A stretch of 64,000 nucleotides of DNA from Neobacillus niacini. Lineage in GTDB: Bacteria > Bacillota > Bacilli > Bacillales > Cytobacillaceae. The translations under genes were made by a program, and so were the position numbers. The stretch covers positions 27,392-91,391 of the forward strand of contig NZ_JACWFG010000016.1 of NCBI RefSeq assembly GCF_019749295.1, read 5' to 3'. The notes below the pieces were generated by a model. That model searched no databases. It saw only the letters and a program-made list of their open reading frames with translations, and had not been told where the DNA came from. Positions 44,167 through 53,047 of this stretch are shown piece after piece (the stretch's first letter is position 1; each line of letters opens with the position of its first letter).

Positions 44167-44469
44167 ATGAGCCAATATTATGAAACAAATCCTGTCAAAA
44201 GTACTGTTCCAGAGCATGATGTCATCATGAGAGGAAGAAAACTGCTTGATATAACAGGTGTTAAACAGGTAGAAAGCTTTGATAATGAGGAGTTCTTATT
44301 AGAAACGTCTATGGGCTTTTTAGCAATCAAAGGGCAAAATTTACAAATGAAAAATCTCGATGTCGAAAAAGGGATTGTCTCCATTAAGGGTAAAATATTT
44401 GATTTAGTTTACTTAGACGAACAGCATGGGGAGAAAGCTAAAGGATTCTTTAGTAAGTTATTCCGATGA
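44167..44469 (+). CDS. yabP: Sporulation protein YabP
   Basis: The 100-residue protein contains the YabP/YqfC domain (DVIMRGRKLLDITGVKQVESF, FLAIKGQNLQMKNLDVEKG). It is needed for sporulation in B. subtilis, where yabP-yabQ is sigma-E dependent. A sequence resembling a sigma-E -10 (GTACAAAT, about 44141) lies just upstream. Its stop overlaps the yabQ start by four bases. Confidence 0.94.
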   Translation: MSQYYETNPVKSTVPEHDVIMRGRKLLDITGVKQVESFDNEEFLLETSMGFLAIKGQNLQMKNLDVEKGIVSIKGKIFDLVYLDEQHGEKAKGFFSKLFR

Positions 44470-45098
44470 CCCTTTCGACTCAATTCCTTACCATGCTTTC
44501 GATGATTGGGATGGGTTCGCTGTTCGGTGTCATGTTTGATACCTATCAGCGATTCTTAGATCGTCCTAACCGAAAGTCTTGGATTGTTTTCTTTAATGAC
44601 TTGTTGTTTTGGGTCATTCAAGCACTTATCATCTTTTATATTTTATTCCTTGTGAATAATGGAGAATTACGATTTTACATTTTTGTTGCCCTTCTTTGTG
44701 GATTTGCGGCCTATCAAAGTTTATTTAAAGGTGTTTATTTGAGACTTCTTGAATTCATGATAAAAACGGCGATTGCCATTTACAGATTTATAAGAAGAGC
44801 TTTTCAACTACTTATCTATAAACCTGTCGTTGGCCTTATCCAATTGGTCATTTCCATTATCATCTTAATTGGCAGGGGGCTTTTTTCCCTTGTCAAATTT
44901 GTTTTAAAGGTTTTATTGTTTATTCTTAAGATTGTTTGGGTGCCGATTGTGAAGATAATATTAATTCTATGGAAACTTTTGCCGAAAAGTATTAAAAAAT
45001 ACGTCGAGAAGTTATATAATAGAACGGCAGGATTTTTTATGGAAATCAAGAATTACTTATTAAAGCTAATCAAAAAGTTTAAAAAACCAAAAAAGTAA
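44466..45098 (+). CDS. yabQ: Spore cortex biosynthesis protein YabQ
   Basis: The 210-residue membrane protein has an N-terminal YabQ domain of about four membrane segments (MLSMIGMGSLFGVMFDTYQR, FFNDLLFWVIQALIIFYILF). A long hydrophobic and basic tail rich in Ile, Val and Lys follows. In B. subtilis YabQ sits in the membranes around the forespore and is required for cortex formation. Translational coupling to yabP is indicated by the ATGA overlap. Confidence 0.94.
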   Translation: MTLSTQFLTMLSMIGMGSLFGVMFDTYQRFLDRPNRKSWIVFFNDLLFWVIQALIIFYILFLVNNGELRFYIFVALLCGFAAYQSLFKGVYLRLLEFMIKTAIAIYRFIRRAFQLLIYKPVVGLIQLVISIIILIGRGLFSLVKFVLKVLLFILKIVWVPIVKIILILWKLLPKSIKKYVEKLYNRTAGFFMEIKNYLLKLIKKFKKPKK

Positions 45099-45111
45099 GG
45101 AGGGAAGGGAA

Positions 45112-45504
45112 ATGAGTTCAGTAAAAGAAAAAAATATAGCTAAGATTGAAACCACTTATGTCCACCAGCAGGAAATAGCAGAAATTGCTTCGGCCAGAAA
45201 AAGGAAGCTGCTATTTCGAAGACTAACCCTATTCTCAGTCTTCGCAGTTATCATGTCCTATTTAATGATTACTAGCTTTGTTTCCCAATCCTCCACATTA
45301 GATAAAAAAGTGGCTCAAAAGAAGCAGCTTGAACAAGAACTGGTTCAATTAAAAAAGCAGCAGGAAATCCTTAAAGAAGATATCGTCAAGTTAAATGATG
45401 ATGATTACCTTGCTAAGCTTGCTAGAAAAGAATATTTCTTCTCGGAAAATGGAGAAATTATCTTCAATATTCCTGAAGAAAAAGAAGGTAAAAACAACCA
45501 ATAA
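45112..45504 (+). CDS. divIC: Cell division protein DivIC (FtsB-like)
   Basis: The 130-residue bitopic protein has a cytoplasmic N-terminus, one membrane segment at about 42-62 (LFSVFAVIMSYLMITSFV), and an extracellular leucine-zipper coiled coil (VAQKKQLEQELVQLKKQQEI). The conserved YLAKLARKEYFFSENGEIIF follows. It forms a complex with FtsL and DivIB at the division septum. AGGAGGG precedes the ATG; yabR follows from a separate promoter. Confidence 0.95.
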   Translation: MSSVKEKNIAKIETTYVHQQEIAEIASARKRKLLFRRLTLFSVFAVIMSYLMITSFVSQSSTLDKKVAQKKQLEQELVQLKKQQEILKEDIVKLNDDDYLAKLARKEYFFSENGEIIFNIPEEKEGKNNQ

Positions 45505-45513
45505 CTAGTCTTA

Positions 45514-45543
45514 TTGACACTTATTTTTCCCATTTTGTATAAT
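45514..45543 (+). promoter_or_regulatory. Sigma-A promoter of yabR
   Basis: TTGACA, 18 bases, TATAAT: near-consensus, between divIC and yabR. Confidence 0.8.
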
Positions 45544-45591
45544 ATAAAGTAAGTATGATTTTTTTAATTCTTAAGGAGGAAAATTCTTTTT

Positions 45592-46035
45592 ATGTCAATC
45601 GAAGTAGGCAGCAAGTTACAAGGAAAGGTAACAGGGATTACAAATTTCGGAGCTTTTGTGGAGCTGCCTGATGGCTCAACTGGACTCGTACACATCAGTG
45701 AGGTTGCTGACAGTTATGTGAAAGATATCAATGACCATCTTAAAGTTGGTGACCAAGTAGAAGTTAAAGTCATGAATGTTGAAAAAGATGGAAAAATTGG
45801 ACTTTCTATAAAAAAAGCAATAGATAAACCAGAGGCGCCGCAAAGACCCCGTTCACAATCAAGCTCACATTCACAACGCCCTCGTCAGAACAGGTCAAAC
45901 GATCGAAATGTTCCAAGAGTAGAGACATTTGAGTCAAAAATGGCGAAGTTTTTAAAAGATAGTGAAGATCGTTTAACTTCTCTAAAACGCCATACAGAAT
46001 CAAAGCGCGGCGGAAGAGGAGCAAAAAGGGGTTAA
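45592..46035 (+). CDS. yabR: S1-domain RNA-binding protein YabR
   Basis: The 147-residue protein has one S1 RNA-binding domain at residues 3-75 (GSKLQGKVTGITNFGAFVEL, GLVHISEVADSYVKDI, KIGLSIKKA). An Arg/Ser-rich basic linker and a conserved tail (FESKMAKFLKDSEDRL) follow. It resembles general stress protein 13. The AAGGAGG site is 12 bases from the ATG, longer than usual. Confidence 0.93.
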   Translation: MSIEVGSKLQGKVTGITNFGAFVELPDGSTGLVHISEVADSYVKDINDHLKVGDQVEVKVMNVEKDGKIGLSIKKAIDKPEAPQRPRSQSSSHSQRPRQNRSNDRNVPRVETFESKMAKFLKDSEDRLTSLKRHTESKRGGRGAKRG

Positions 46036-46080
46036 CTTGTTGCTTATTTAATAGAATGCTGGCTTTTTACATTGCTTATT

Positions 46081-46110
46081 AAGACAGGTCGAGCGACTTG
46101 TCTTTTTGTT
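46081..46110 (+). terminator. yabR terminator
   Basis: AAGACAGGTCG pairs with CGACTTGTCTT (one G-T pair), followed by TTTGTTTT. Confidence 0.8.
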
Positions 46111-46125
46111 TTCGCAAATTTTCTA

Positions 46126-46154
46126 TTGACATCTATTTTCACCCTATGTATTAT
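46126..46154 (+). promoter_or_regulatory. Promoter of tRNA-Met
   Basis: TTGACA, 17 bases, TATTAT, ending 22 bases before the tRNA. Confidence 0.75.
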
Positions 46155-46176
46155 ATAACTTGTGCCTTAAATACTT

Positions 46177-46250
46177 GGCGGTGTAGCTCAGCTGGCTAGA
46201 GCGTACGGTTCATACCCGTAAGGTCGGGGGTTCGATCCCCTCCGCCGCTA
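46177..46250 (+). tRNA. tRNA-Met (CAT), elongator type
   Basis: The 74-base cloverleaf has acceptor GGCGGTG pairing with CGCCGCT, D arm GCTC/GAGC, anticodon stem TACGG/CCGTA around TTCATAC (CAT at 46211-46213), and T arm with TTCGATC. It lacks the initiator's C1-A72 mismatch and matches the B. subtilis elongator tRNA-Met as I recall it. CCA is not encoded. B. subtilis has Met and Glu tRNAs at this place; only Met is seen here. Confidence 0.95.
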
Positions 46251-46301
46251 TAACGAAAAGCGAAAGCGCCTAGGCGCTGCAGCTAGACATAACGAAAAGC
46301 G
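46250..46301. repeat. Short copy B of dispersed structured repeat, flanked by 13-base direct repeats
   Basis: The core 46255-46290 begins GAAAAGCGAAAGC, contains the perfect palindrome AGCGCCTAGGCGCT and ends GCAGCTAGACAT. It resembles copy A at 35119. ATAACGAAAAGCG occurs at 46250-46262 and again at 46289-46301, overlapping the core at both ends. Confidence 0.75.
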
Positions 46302-46302
46302 T

Positions 46303-46334
46303 AAGTACCGATATTATATCGGTGCTTTTTTTTA
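46303..46334 (+). terminator. tRNA-Met transcript terminator
   Basis: AAGTACCGAT (46303-46312) pairs with ATCGGTGCTT (46318-46327) with one mismatch, followed by eight T residues. Confidence 0.85.
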
Positions 46335-46403
46335 TATGTAAATCCTCCGAATTCCGACATCATTTCAATTTCTCAACATTAATTGAATAAATATAGTGGA
46401 AAC

Positions 46404-46468
46404 CGTCGAACGAAACTTTGCATACGTTCACTAATCTGACAAAATTTTGAATCTATTAATTTTATAAT
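46404..46468 (+). promoter_or_regulatory. spoIIE promoter with Spo0A boxes and 21-base spacer
   Basis: CTGACA (46436-46441), 21 bases, TATAAT (46463-46468). TCTGACAAA overlaps the -35 and is close to the inverse Spo0A box; CGTCGAA lies upstream at 46404-46410. The unusually long spacer and the boxes match the Spo0A-activated sigma-A spoIIE promoter of B. subtilis. Confidence 0.75.
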
Positions 46469-46503
46469 AGTTTTTAACGAGAATTAATAGAGGAGTGTGA
46501 ATT

Positions 46504-48984
46504 ATGGAAAAGCTTGAACGGAATTTACTAGAACCGGTCGGAGAGGTTAATTTTCAATCCTCTAAACGGTCATGGGACAGCGTCATGAAAAAATTCCAGC
46601 TAAAAATTGAATCCTTCTTCCTTATAAAAGGTTACCTTTTACTTTTGGTAGGTTTCTTGTTAGGAAGAGCTTTAATATTATCCACGCTTGCTCCCTTTAG
46701 TCTGCCATTTTTCGCTGCAGTCTTTCTCATTAAAAGAGATCGATCTCCACTTGCCTTAGTAGGATTGGTTGCGGGCGCGGCAACTGTCTCCTTAAAGAAT
46801 GCAGCTTTTACCTTTTTGGTTTCAATCCTTTTTCTAGTCATTTATCGAATTAGTGAAAAGTGGATTAAAAATGAGATGAGAATGATCCCATTCTTCGTGG
46901 CTATTATTCTAGGGACGGGTAAGTTAGCAGAAGCGTTTATTATTTCTAGGCAGCTTACATTATATGACGCTATGATGGTTGGTGTTCAGACGAGCCTGGC
47001 ATTTATCCTAACACTAATTTTTCTACAGAGTATCCCCTTATTAATCTTGAATAAACGCAGACAATTATTAAAAACCGAAGAGATTGTCTGTTTAATTATT
47101 ATGCTTGCTTCTATTATGACGGGAACCATTGGCTGGAAAATCTATGATTTGTCACTTGAACATATCATGTCACGATATCTTGTTTTAGTATTTTCATTTA
47201 TTGCTGGAGCAACTGTTGGTTCCACCGTCGGGGTCGTAACAGGCTTAATCTTTAGTCTTGCAAGTGTTTCAAGTTTTTATCATATGAGTTTACTTGCCTT
47301 TTCAGGTGTATTGGGCGGCCTATTAAAAGAAGGGAAAAAAATAGGAGTTGCAATTGGTCTGTTTATTGCAACACTGTTAATTGGTATGTATGGACAGGAA
47401 GGTGGTTCTGGTTCCTTAACGACTACATTATTGGAATCGGCTGCTGCTATATTGCTTTTCCTATTAACACCTCAGATATTTACCTCTAAGTTGGCCAAAT
47501 ATATACCGGGTACGCCAGAGTATACAACAGAACAACAAAAGTATATGAGAAAAATGCGTGATGTAACTGCACAGCGGGTTGCCCAATTCTCTAATGTTTT
47601 CCATGCACTTTCTAATAGTTTCTCACAAATGGAAACAAAGCCAAGTGATGATGAGCAGGGACGGGAAATGGATTATTTTATGAGCCATGTAACAGAAAAG
47701 ACATGTAATACATGCTTTAAAAAAGAGCAATGCTGGGCGAAAAACTTTAACACAACTTATAGTTACCTAGAAGAGATCATTCATGAAATGGACCAAAATG
47801 ATGGGGTAGTATCTACAAGGCTTACCAGGGAATGGGACAAGCACTGTACAAGGTCAAAAAGAGTATACGAGGCTGTCGGGCAAGAGTTAACATTTTTCCA
47901 AGCTAACCAAAAATTGAAGAAACAAGTGCAGGAAAGCAGGAAGTTAGTGGCCGACCAACTCTTAGGTGTATCAGAGGTTATGGATAACTTTGCAAAGGAA
48001 ATTCAACGAGAAAGAGAAAATCATCATAAACAAGAGGAACAAATTCTGGAGGCAATTCAAAGCTTTGGTGTTCAAGTTGAACAAGTAGAGATCTATAGTC
48101 TCGAGTCTGGAAATGTAGATATTGAAATGTCCGTTCCCTTCTGTAATGGACATGGAGAATGCGAGAAGTTGATAGCACCCATGCTTTCGGATATTCTCGG
48201 AGAACAAATTATTGTCAGCTCCGAAGAATGTGCGGCATATCCAAACGGTTTCTGCCATGTAATCTTTAGGTCTTCCAAAGCCTATACAGTTGAAACTGGA
48301 ATGGCCCATGCTGCTATGGATGGCGGCTTTGTATCCGGCGACAGTTATTCAACCATGGAGTTAGGGTTGGGTAAATTTGCGATAGCAATCAGCGATGGCA
48401 TGGGAAATGGGGAAAGAGCCCATTACGAGAGTAAAGAGACATTACAGCTATTACAAAAAATACTGCAGTCTGGTATTGATGAGAAAGTGGCGATTAAATC
48501 AGTCAACTCTATACTGTCACTTCGAACAACAGATGAGATTTTTTCAACCTTGGACTTAGCTATGATTGACCTGCAAAATGCTTCAGCAAAATTCCTAAAG
48601 ATTGGTTCCACTCCAAGCTTTATAAAAAGGGGAAATAAAGTAATTAAAATTCAAGCCAGCAATCTGCCGATGGGCATACTAGAAGAGTTTGAAGTGGATG
48701 TGGTGAGTGAGCAATTAAAAGCAGGAGATTTGCTCATTATGATGAGTGATGGAATATTTGAGGGTCCCAAACATGTAGAAAACTACGACCTTTGGATGAA
48801 ACGGAAAATTCAAGAACTACAGACAGAGGATCCTCAGGAAATTTCAGATTTAATCTTAGAAGAGGTCATCCGTTCACGTGATAACTCGATTGGTGATGAT
48901 ATGACCATAGCAGTGGCGAAAATAAAACATAATACACCTAAATGGGCGAGTATTCCTGTTACAAGAATGAAGAAACAAGCCTAA
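46504..48984 (+). CDS. spoIIE: Stage II sporulation protein E (PP2C-type serine phosphatase)
   Basis: The 826-residue protein is of normal length. After a cytoplasmic N-terminus there are about ten membrane segments (roughly 45-330), and a central FtsZ-interacting region with cysteine motifs (CNTCFKKEQCW). The C-terminal PP2C phosphatase has Asp631 in ISDGMGNGERA and DDMTIAVAKI. SpoIIE dephosphorylates SpoIIAA-P, releasing sigma-F in the forespore, and acts at the polar septum. GAGGAGTG precedes the ATG. Confidence 0.97.
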   Translation: MEKLERNLLEPVGEVNFQSSKRSWDSVMKKFQLKIESFFLIKGYLLLLVGFLLGRALILSTLAPFSLPFFAAVFLIKRDRSPLALVGLVAGAATVSLKNAAFTFLVSILFLVIYRISEKWIKNEMRMIPFFVAIILGTGKLAEAFIISRQLTLYDAMMVGVQTSLAFILTLIFLQSIPLLILNKRRQLLKTEEIVCLIIMLASIMTGTIGWKIYDLSLEHIMSRYLVLVFSFIAGATVGSTVGVVTGLIFSLASVSSFYHMSLLAFSGVLGGLLKEGKKIGVAIGLFIATLLIGMYGQEGGSGSLTTTLLESAAAILLFLLTPQIFTSKLAKYIPGTPEYTTEQQKYMRKMRDVTAQRVAQFSNVFHALSNSFSQMETKPSDDEQGREMDYFMSHVTEKTCNTCFKKEQCWAKNFNTTYSYLEEIIHEMDQNDGVVSTRLTREWDKHCTRSKRVYEAVGQELTFFQANQKLKKQVQESRKLVADQLLGVSEVMDNFAKEIQRERENHHKQEEQILEAIQSFGVQVEQVEIYSLESGNVDIEMSVPFCNGHGECEKLIAPMLSDILGEQIIVSSEECAAYPNGFCHVIFRSSKAYTVETGMAHAAMDGGFVSGDSYSTMELGLGKFAIAISDGMGNGERAHYESKETLQLLQKILQSGIDEKVAIKSVNSILSLRTTDEIFSTLDLAMIDLQNASAKFLKIGSTPSFIKRGNKVIKIQASNLPMGILEEFEVDVVSEQLKAGDLLIMMSDGIFEGPKHVENYDLWMKRKIQELQTEDPQEISDLILEEVIRSRDNSIGDDMTIAVAKIKHNTPKWASIPVTRMKKQA

Positions 48985-49074
48985 TCAACTATTTTATGCT
49001 GTTTATCCCTGTATTATGTATAAATCCCCTCCACGGTGTCGAAAATGGAAGTAACTCGAAAAAGTGGAGGGAGA

Positions 49075-49818
49075 ATGAGTATGTATACAGGAAAAATTCG
49101 TCAGATTCTATTAATAACAGACGGTTGTTCAAACCAAGGTGAAGATCCTATTGCGATGGCGGCACTTGCAAAAGAACAAGGAATATCAGTAAATGTTATC
49201 GGTGTAATGGAGCAGGATGTCATTGATGAAAAGGGAATGACGGAAATAGAAGGTATTGCAATGTCTGGCGGAGGAGTCAGTCAAATTGTCTATGCTCAGC
49301 AACTCTCCCAAACGGTTCAAATGGTTACAAGGAAGGCAATGACGCAGACAATTCAGGGTGTTGTTAACCGGGAACTGCAGCAAATTCTTGGTCGTTCACA
49401 AACGATTGAAGATCTTCCTCCTGAGAAAAGAGGGGAAGTAATGGAAGTGGTCGATGAGCTTGGTGAAACTGTCGAATTAGAGGTGTTGATTCTTGTCGAC
49501 ACAAGCGCAAGTATGAAACACAAGCTTCCTACTGTTAAAGAGGCACTGCTTGATCTATCCCTAAGCTTGAACGCACGTACAGGTGATAATCAGTTCTCGG
49601 TTTTTGTATTTCCCGGGAAAAAGAATGATGTCGAAAAAATTCTAGATTGGACGCCAAAGCTACAATCTTTGACAAGTATCTTCTCTCAGCTTACAACGGG
49701 AGGGATTACACCGACAGGACCTGCCATCCGTACAGCATTATCTTCATTTAATACGAAACGTTCATTAAGGAGTCTCATGACCGGTGATGATGAATCATTC
49801 CTTGAAGAATCGATGTAA
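49075..49818 (+). CDS. yabS: VWA-domain protein YabS
   Basis: This is a 247-residue protein. The first part has IRQILLITDGCSNQGEDP, and a von Willebrand factor A segment has the metal site DTSASM (MIDAS type) followed by FSVFVFPGKK. Function is unknown. The gene regularly lies between spoIIE and the kinase gene yabT. ATG at 49075 or at 49081 may be used; both follow GTGGAGGGAG. Its 3' end overlaps the start of yabT. Confidence 0.88.
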   Translation: MSMYTGKIRQILLITDGCSNQGEDPIAMAALAKEQGISVNVIGVMEQDVIDEKGMTEIEGIAMSGGGVSQIVYAQQLSQTVQMVTRKAMTQTIQGVVNRELQQILGRSQTIEDLPPEKRGEVMEVVDELGETVELEVLILVDTSASMKHKLPTVKEALLDLSLSLNARTGDNQFSVFVFPGKKNDVEKILDWTPKLQSLTSIFSQLTTGGITPTGPAIRTALSSFNTKRSLRSLMTGDDESFLEESM

Positions 49819-50800
49819 AGTAGCTCCGGGTACTGTCATAGCTGGAAAATGGCATTCGAATAAGTATACAGTTTTAAAGGAACTAGGATATGGAGCAAAC
49901 GGCATTGTCTACCTTGCTAAGTTTAAGAATTCGCAAGTAGCGTTAAAGATGAGTGATAATGGAATGTCTATTACCTCAGAGGTAAATGTATTAAGGTCGT
50001 TTGCGAAGGTCCAAGGGTCAACCCTCGGACCTTCTTTGCTTGATGTTGATGATTGGAATAGTAATCGAGGTCAGATTTCCTTCTATGTCATGGAATATAT
50101 ACAAGGACCAGACTTGTTGAGTTTTATCCAAACAAAAGGAAAGGCATGGACCACTGTTCTGATATTACAATTACTAAATGACTTAAATAAATTGCACGAA
50201 AACGGCTGGGTATTTGGGGATTTAAAGCCAGAAAACCTAATAGTAACTGGACCAACACCGAAAATTAGATGTATTGATGTTGGGGGAACAACGCTTCAAG
50301 GCAGAGCAATTAAAGAATTTACAGAGTTTTATGATAGAGGATATTGGGGATTAGGGTCAAGAAAGGCCGATCCTTCCTATGATTTATTTGCAGTTGCAAT
50401 GATTATGATCAATACTGCCTATCCAAAACGCTTTAATAAGTCAACAGGTGGAATCACACAGCTGAGAGAGGCAATAAGTAAACAAAAGGATTTACTCCTC
50501 GTAGAAAAGGTCATTGTAAAGGCACTTCATGGACAGTATTCAAATGCGCTCCAAATGAGATCAGATCTATTATCGCTTGTAACAGATAATAAAAGTATCA
50601 GTCCAGGAAATAAATCAACGACGATAAACAGCACCAATAGTACTTTTCATAATCCAAAAGCAAATCAGCCCCCAAATCAGGCTAAGAGCAGACAGACATA
50701 TAGAAAAAAGAAGAAAAAAAACCGTTGGGTTGAGACAATCAGCATTACCATCTTCATTGCCTTTTTATATTTCCTGTATATTTTTCAAAAACTTCTCTAA
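49787..50800 (+). CDS. yabT: Serine/threonine protein kinase YabT
   Basis: The 337-residue Hanks-type kinase has the glycine loop LGYGANGIVYL, ATP-site Lys in VALKMS, catalytic FGDLKPENLIV and a degenerate metal motif CIDVGG in place of DFG. A Ser/Asn/Lys-rich linker leads to one C-terminal membrane segment (about 320-337), so the kinase faces the cytoplasm. In B. subtilis YabT is active during sporulation, binds DNA and phosphorylates RecA and other proteins. GTG at 49784 is an alternative start. Confidence 0.93.
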   Translation: MMNHSLKNRCKVAPGTVIAGKWHSNKYTVLKELGYGANGIVYLAKFKNSQVALKMSDNGMSITSEVNVLRSFAKVQGSTLGPSLLDVDDWNSNRGQISFYVMEYIQGPDLLSFIQTKGKAWTTVLILQLLNDLNKLHENGWVFGDLKPENLIVTGPTPKIRCIDVGGTTLQGRAIKEFTEFYDRGYWGLGSRKADPSYDLFAVAMIMINTAYPKRFNKSTGGITQLREAISKQKDLLLVEKVIVKALHGQYSNALQMRSDLLSLVTDNKSISPGNKSTTINSTNSTFHNPKANQPPNQAKSRQTYRKKKKKNRWVETISITIFIAFLYFLYIFQKLL

Positions 50801-50846
50801 TTGTTGAAACTAATGGTTACTCATTTCGTATAAGAGGGAAGGAAAA

Positions 50847-50876
50847 AAAGACCTAATCAAATAGGTCTTTGTTTTT
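50847..50876 (+). terminator. yabT terminator
   Basis: AAAGACCTA (50847-50855) pairs with TAGGTCTTT (50862-50870), followed by GTTTTT. Confidence 0.9.
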
Positions 50877-50955
50877 GATACTTTTGTCATAAAAGTGGTA
50901 AGCTAGTGATATTCAAAATGATTTATAAAGAAATCTCTATAAGGAAGAATGCAAA

Positions 50956-52344
50956 ATGTTAGAAGCAAAGGTAGCAGCACTGCTCGATCGCCACTCATTT
51001 CAAATTGAAAATAAAAGTATAGTGGTTGGTGTCTCGGGGGGTCCAGATTCACTAGCATTGCTTCACTATTTATGGCTGCAAAAGGAAAAGAATAACCTTT
51101 CCATTGTAGCTGCACATGTAGATCATATGTTCCGCGGTCAAGAATCATTGGAAGATGCCTTATTCGTAAAGGATTATTGTGAAAAACAGGACATTCCTTT
51201 TGAAATGGCACGAATAGATGTTCCGGAAATCATTCGGAAAACAAAGAAAAATTCGCAGGCAGCATCAAGACAGGCAAGATATGCGTTTTTTGAAGAAATA
51301 ATGGAAAAATACAATTGTGAATATTTAGCCCTTGGGCACCATGGGGACGACCAAGTTGAAACCATATTAATGCGATTGACAAGGGGAAGTTCTGGTGCTG
51401 CTAGAGCAGGGATTCCATTTACCAGACCTATTGGGAAAGGATTTATTTTTCGACCTTTCTTATCTTTAACGAAGACCGAGCTTAATGAATATTGCCAAAA
51501 GCAAAATTTAGCACCTAGATTGGACCCTAGTAATAAAAAAAATATTTACAGCAGGAATCGTTTTCGAAATGAAGTACTGCCTTTCCTAAAAGGAGAAAAT
51601 AAAAACGTTCATGAGCATTTTCAACGCTTTAGTGAGGATGTTCAGAATGATGAAATACTTCTACAGGAATTAACTGTCCAAAGAATGAATAAAGTAATGA
51701 AAATGAGAGAAAAAAATAAAATTACCATTGACATTGCTCCATTTCTGGAAGTGCCAATTCCTTTACAAAGAAGAGGTATTCAACTAATATTAAACTATCT
51801 TTACAAAGTAATACCTGTGTCACTTTCTGCTTTACATATCGATCATGTTCTATCATTAGTTCGACATCACCATCCTTCTGGAACACTTGATCTTCCTGAC
51901 GGTTTAAAAGTAATTCGATCGTATTCACTTCTTTCTTTCCAATTTGAAGTGATAGAGGGCTCTCCGTATTCCTTTATATTGTCAGAGCCTGGAACAGTTG
52001 AATTACCTTATGGGGCGAGTATTAGAATGGATGTAATTGATGAAATAAAGAACATTGATCCAAAAGGAAGTTATGCACTATTTCCTGCTGATAAGATTAA
52101 ACTCCCCATCGAGATTCGAACAAGAAAAATGGGGGACCGCATGAATCTAAAGGGAATGTCTGGTACTAAAAAGCTTAAAGATATTTTTATCGATAGTAAA
52201 ATTCCTATTCAGGATCGAGATACATGGCCTGTTATTACTGACAAAAATGGGTGGATTATTTGGCTTCCTGGAATAAAGAAATCAGCATTCGAAGGCGTTA
52301 ATCATTCAACAAGTCAGTATATACTACTCACATATAATAAGTAA
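50956..52344 (+). CDS. tilS: tRNA(Ile)-lysidine synthetase
   Basis: The 462-residue enzyme converts C34 of tRNA-Ile(CAU) to lysidine, changing its codon reading from AUG to AUA. The N-terminal PP-loop is GVSGGPDSLALLHYL. GHHGDDQVETILMRL and the C-terminal TilS domains (RTRKMGDRMNLKGM) follow. AAGGAAG precedes the ATG. hpt follows after 23 bases, the same pairing as in B. subtilis. Confidence 0.96.
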   Translation: MLEAKVAALLDRHSFQIENKSIVVGVSGGPDSLALLHYLWLQKEKNNLSIVAAHVDHMFRGQESLEDALFVKDYCEKQDIPFEMARIDVPEIIRKTKKNSQAASRQARYAFFEEIMEKYNCEYLALGHHGDDQVETILMRLTRGSSGAARAGIPFTRPIGKGFIFRPFLSLTKTELNEYCQKQNLAPRLDPSNKKNIYSRNRFRNEVLPFLKGENKNVHEHFQRFSEDVQNDEILLQELTVQRMNKVMKMREKNKITIDIAPFLEVPIPLQRRGIQLILNYLYKVIPVSLSALHIDHVLSLVRHHHPSGTLDLPDGLKVIRSYSLLSFQFEVIEGSPYSFILSEPGTVELPYGASIRMDVIDEIKNIDPKGSYALFPADKIKLPIEIRTRKMGDRMNLKGMSGTKKLKDIFIDSKIPIQDRDTWPVITDKNGWIIWLPGIKKSAFEGVNHSTSQYILLTYNK

Positions 52345-52367
52345 TGATCTTCTAGGAGGCACAATTT

Positions 52368-52916
52368 ATGATGAATCAGGATATTGAAAAAGTGTTAGTT
52401 TCAGAAGAGGAAATTCAAGAAAAAATCAAGGTGTTAGCGGCAGAATTAACGGAGGAATATAAAGATACTGTCCCTCTTGCCATCTGTGTTCTAAAGGGTG
52501 CAATGCCATTTATGGCTGATTTATTAAAACGAATGGATTGTTATCTAGAAATGGATTTTATGGATGTTTCAAGTTATGGATCTGGCTTTGTCTCTTCAGG
52601 AGAAGTAAAAATCCTTAAGGATTTAGATACTTCTGTTGAAGGAAGAGACATCTTAATCATTGAGGATATCATTGATAGCGGCTTAACATTAAGCTATTTA
52701 TATGATTTGTTCAAATACCGAAAAGCAAAGTCAATCAAAATTGTTACCTTACTTGACAAACCAACAGGAAGGAAGAGCGCAATAAAAGCAGATTACGTAG
52801 GTTTTATTGTCCCAGATGAATTTGTGGTTGGATACGGTTTAGATTATCTAGAGAAGTACCGGAATCTTCCATATATTGGTGTTTTGAAACCGGAAGTATA
52901 TAGCGATAATCTTTAA
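52368..52916 (+). CDS. hpt: Hypoxanthine phosphoribosyltransferase
   Basis: The 182-residue purine salvage enzyme (hprT) has the PRPP-binding loop LIIEDIIDSGLTL and the base-binding region VGFIVPDEFVVGYGLDY. ICVLKGAMPFMADL is the second substrate loop. It makes IMP or GMP from hypoxanthine or guanine and PRPP. Ribosome binding site AGGAGG. Two adjacent ATGs (52368, 52371) could start it. Confidence 0.96.
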   Translation: MMNQDIEKVLVSEEEIQEKIKVLAAELTEEYKDTVPLAICVLKGAMPFMADLLKRMDCYLEMDFMDVSSYGSGFVSSGEVKILKDLDTSVEGRDILIIEDIIDSGLTLSYLYDLFKYRKAKSIKIVTLLDKPTGRKSAIKADYVGFIVPDEFVVGYGLDYLEKYRNLPYIGVLKPEVYSDNL

Positions 52917-53047
52917 GTGAAACTAAAAGAGCCATAGCGATTCTAATGATTTAAAACGCAATCCTGTTAATGTAGAGTAATTTAAGAATTGGAATGATTT
53001 TCTATGATACTATCTAAAAAAGTTTTTATCGCGGGAGGAGGTAAGAG

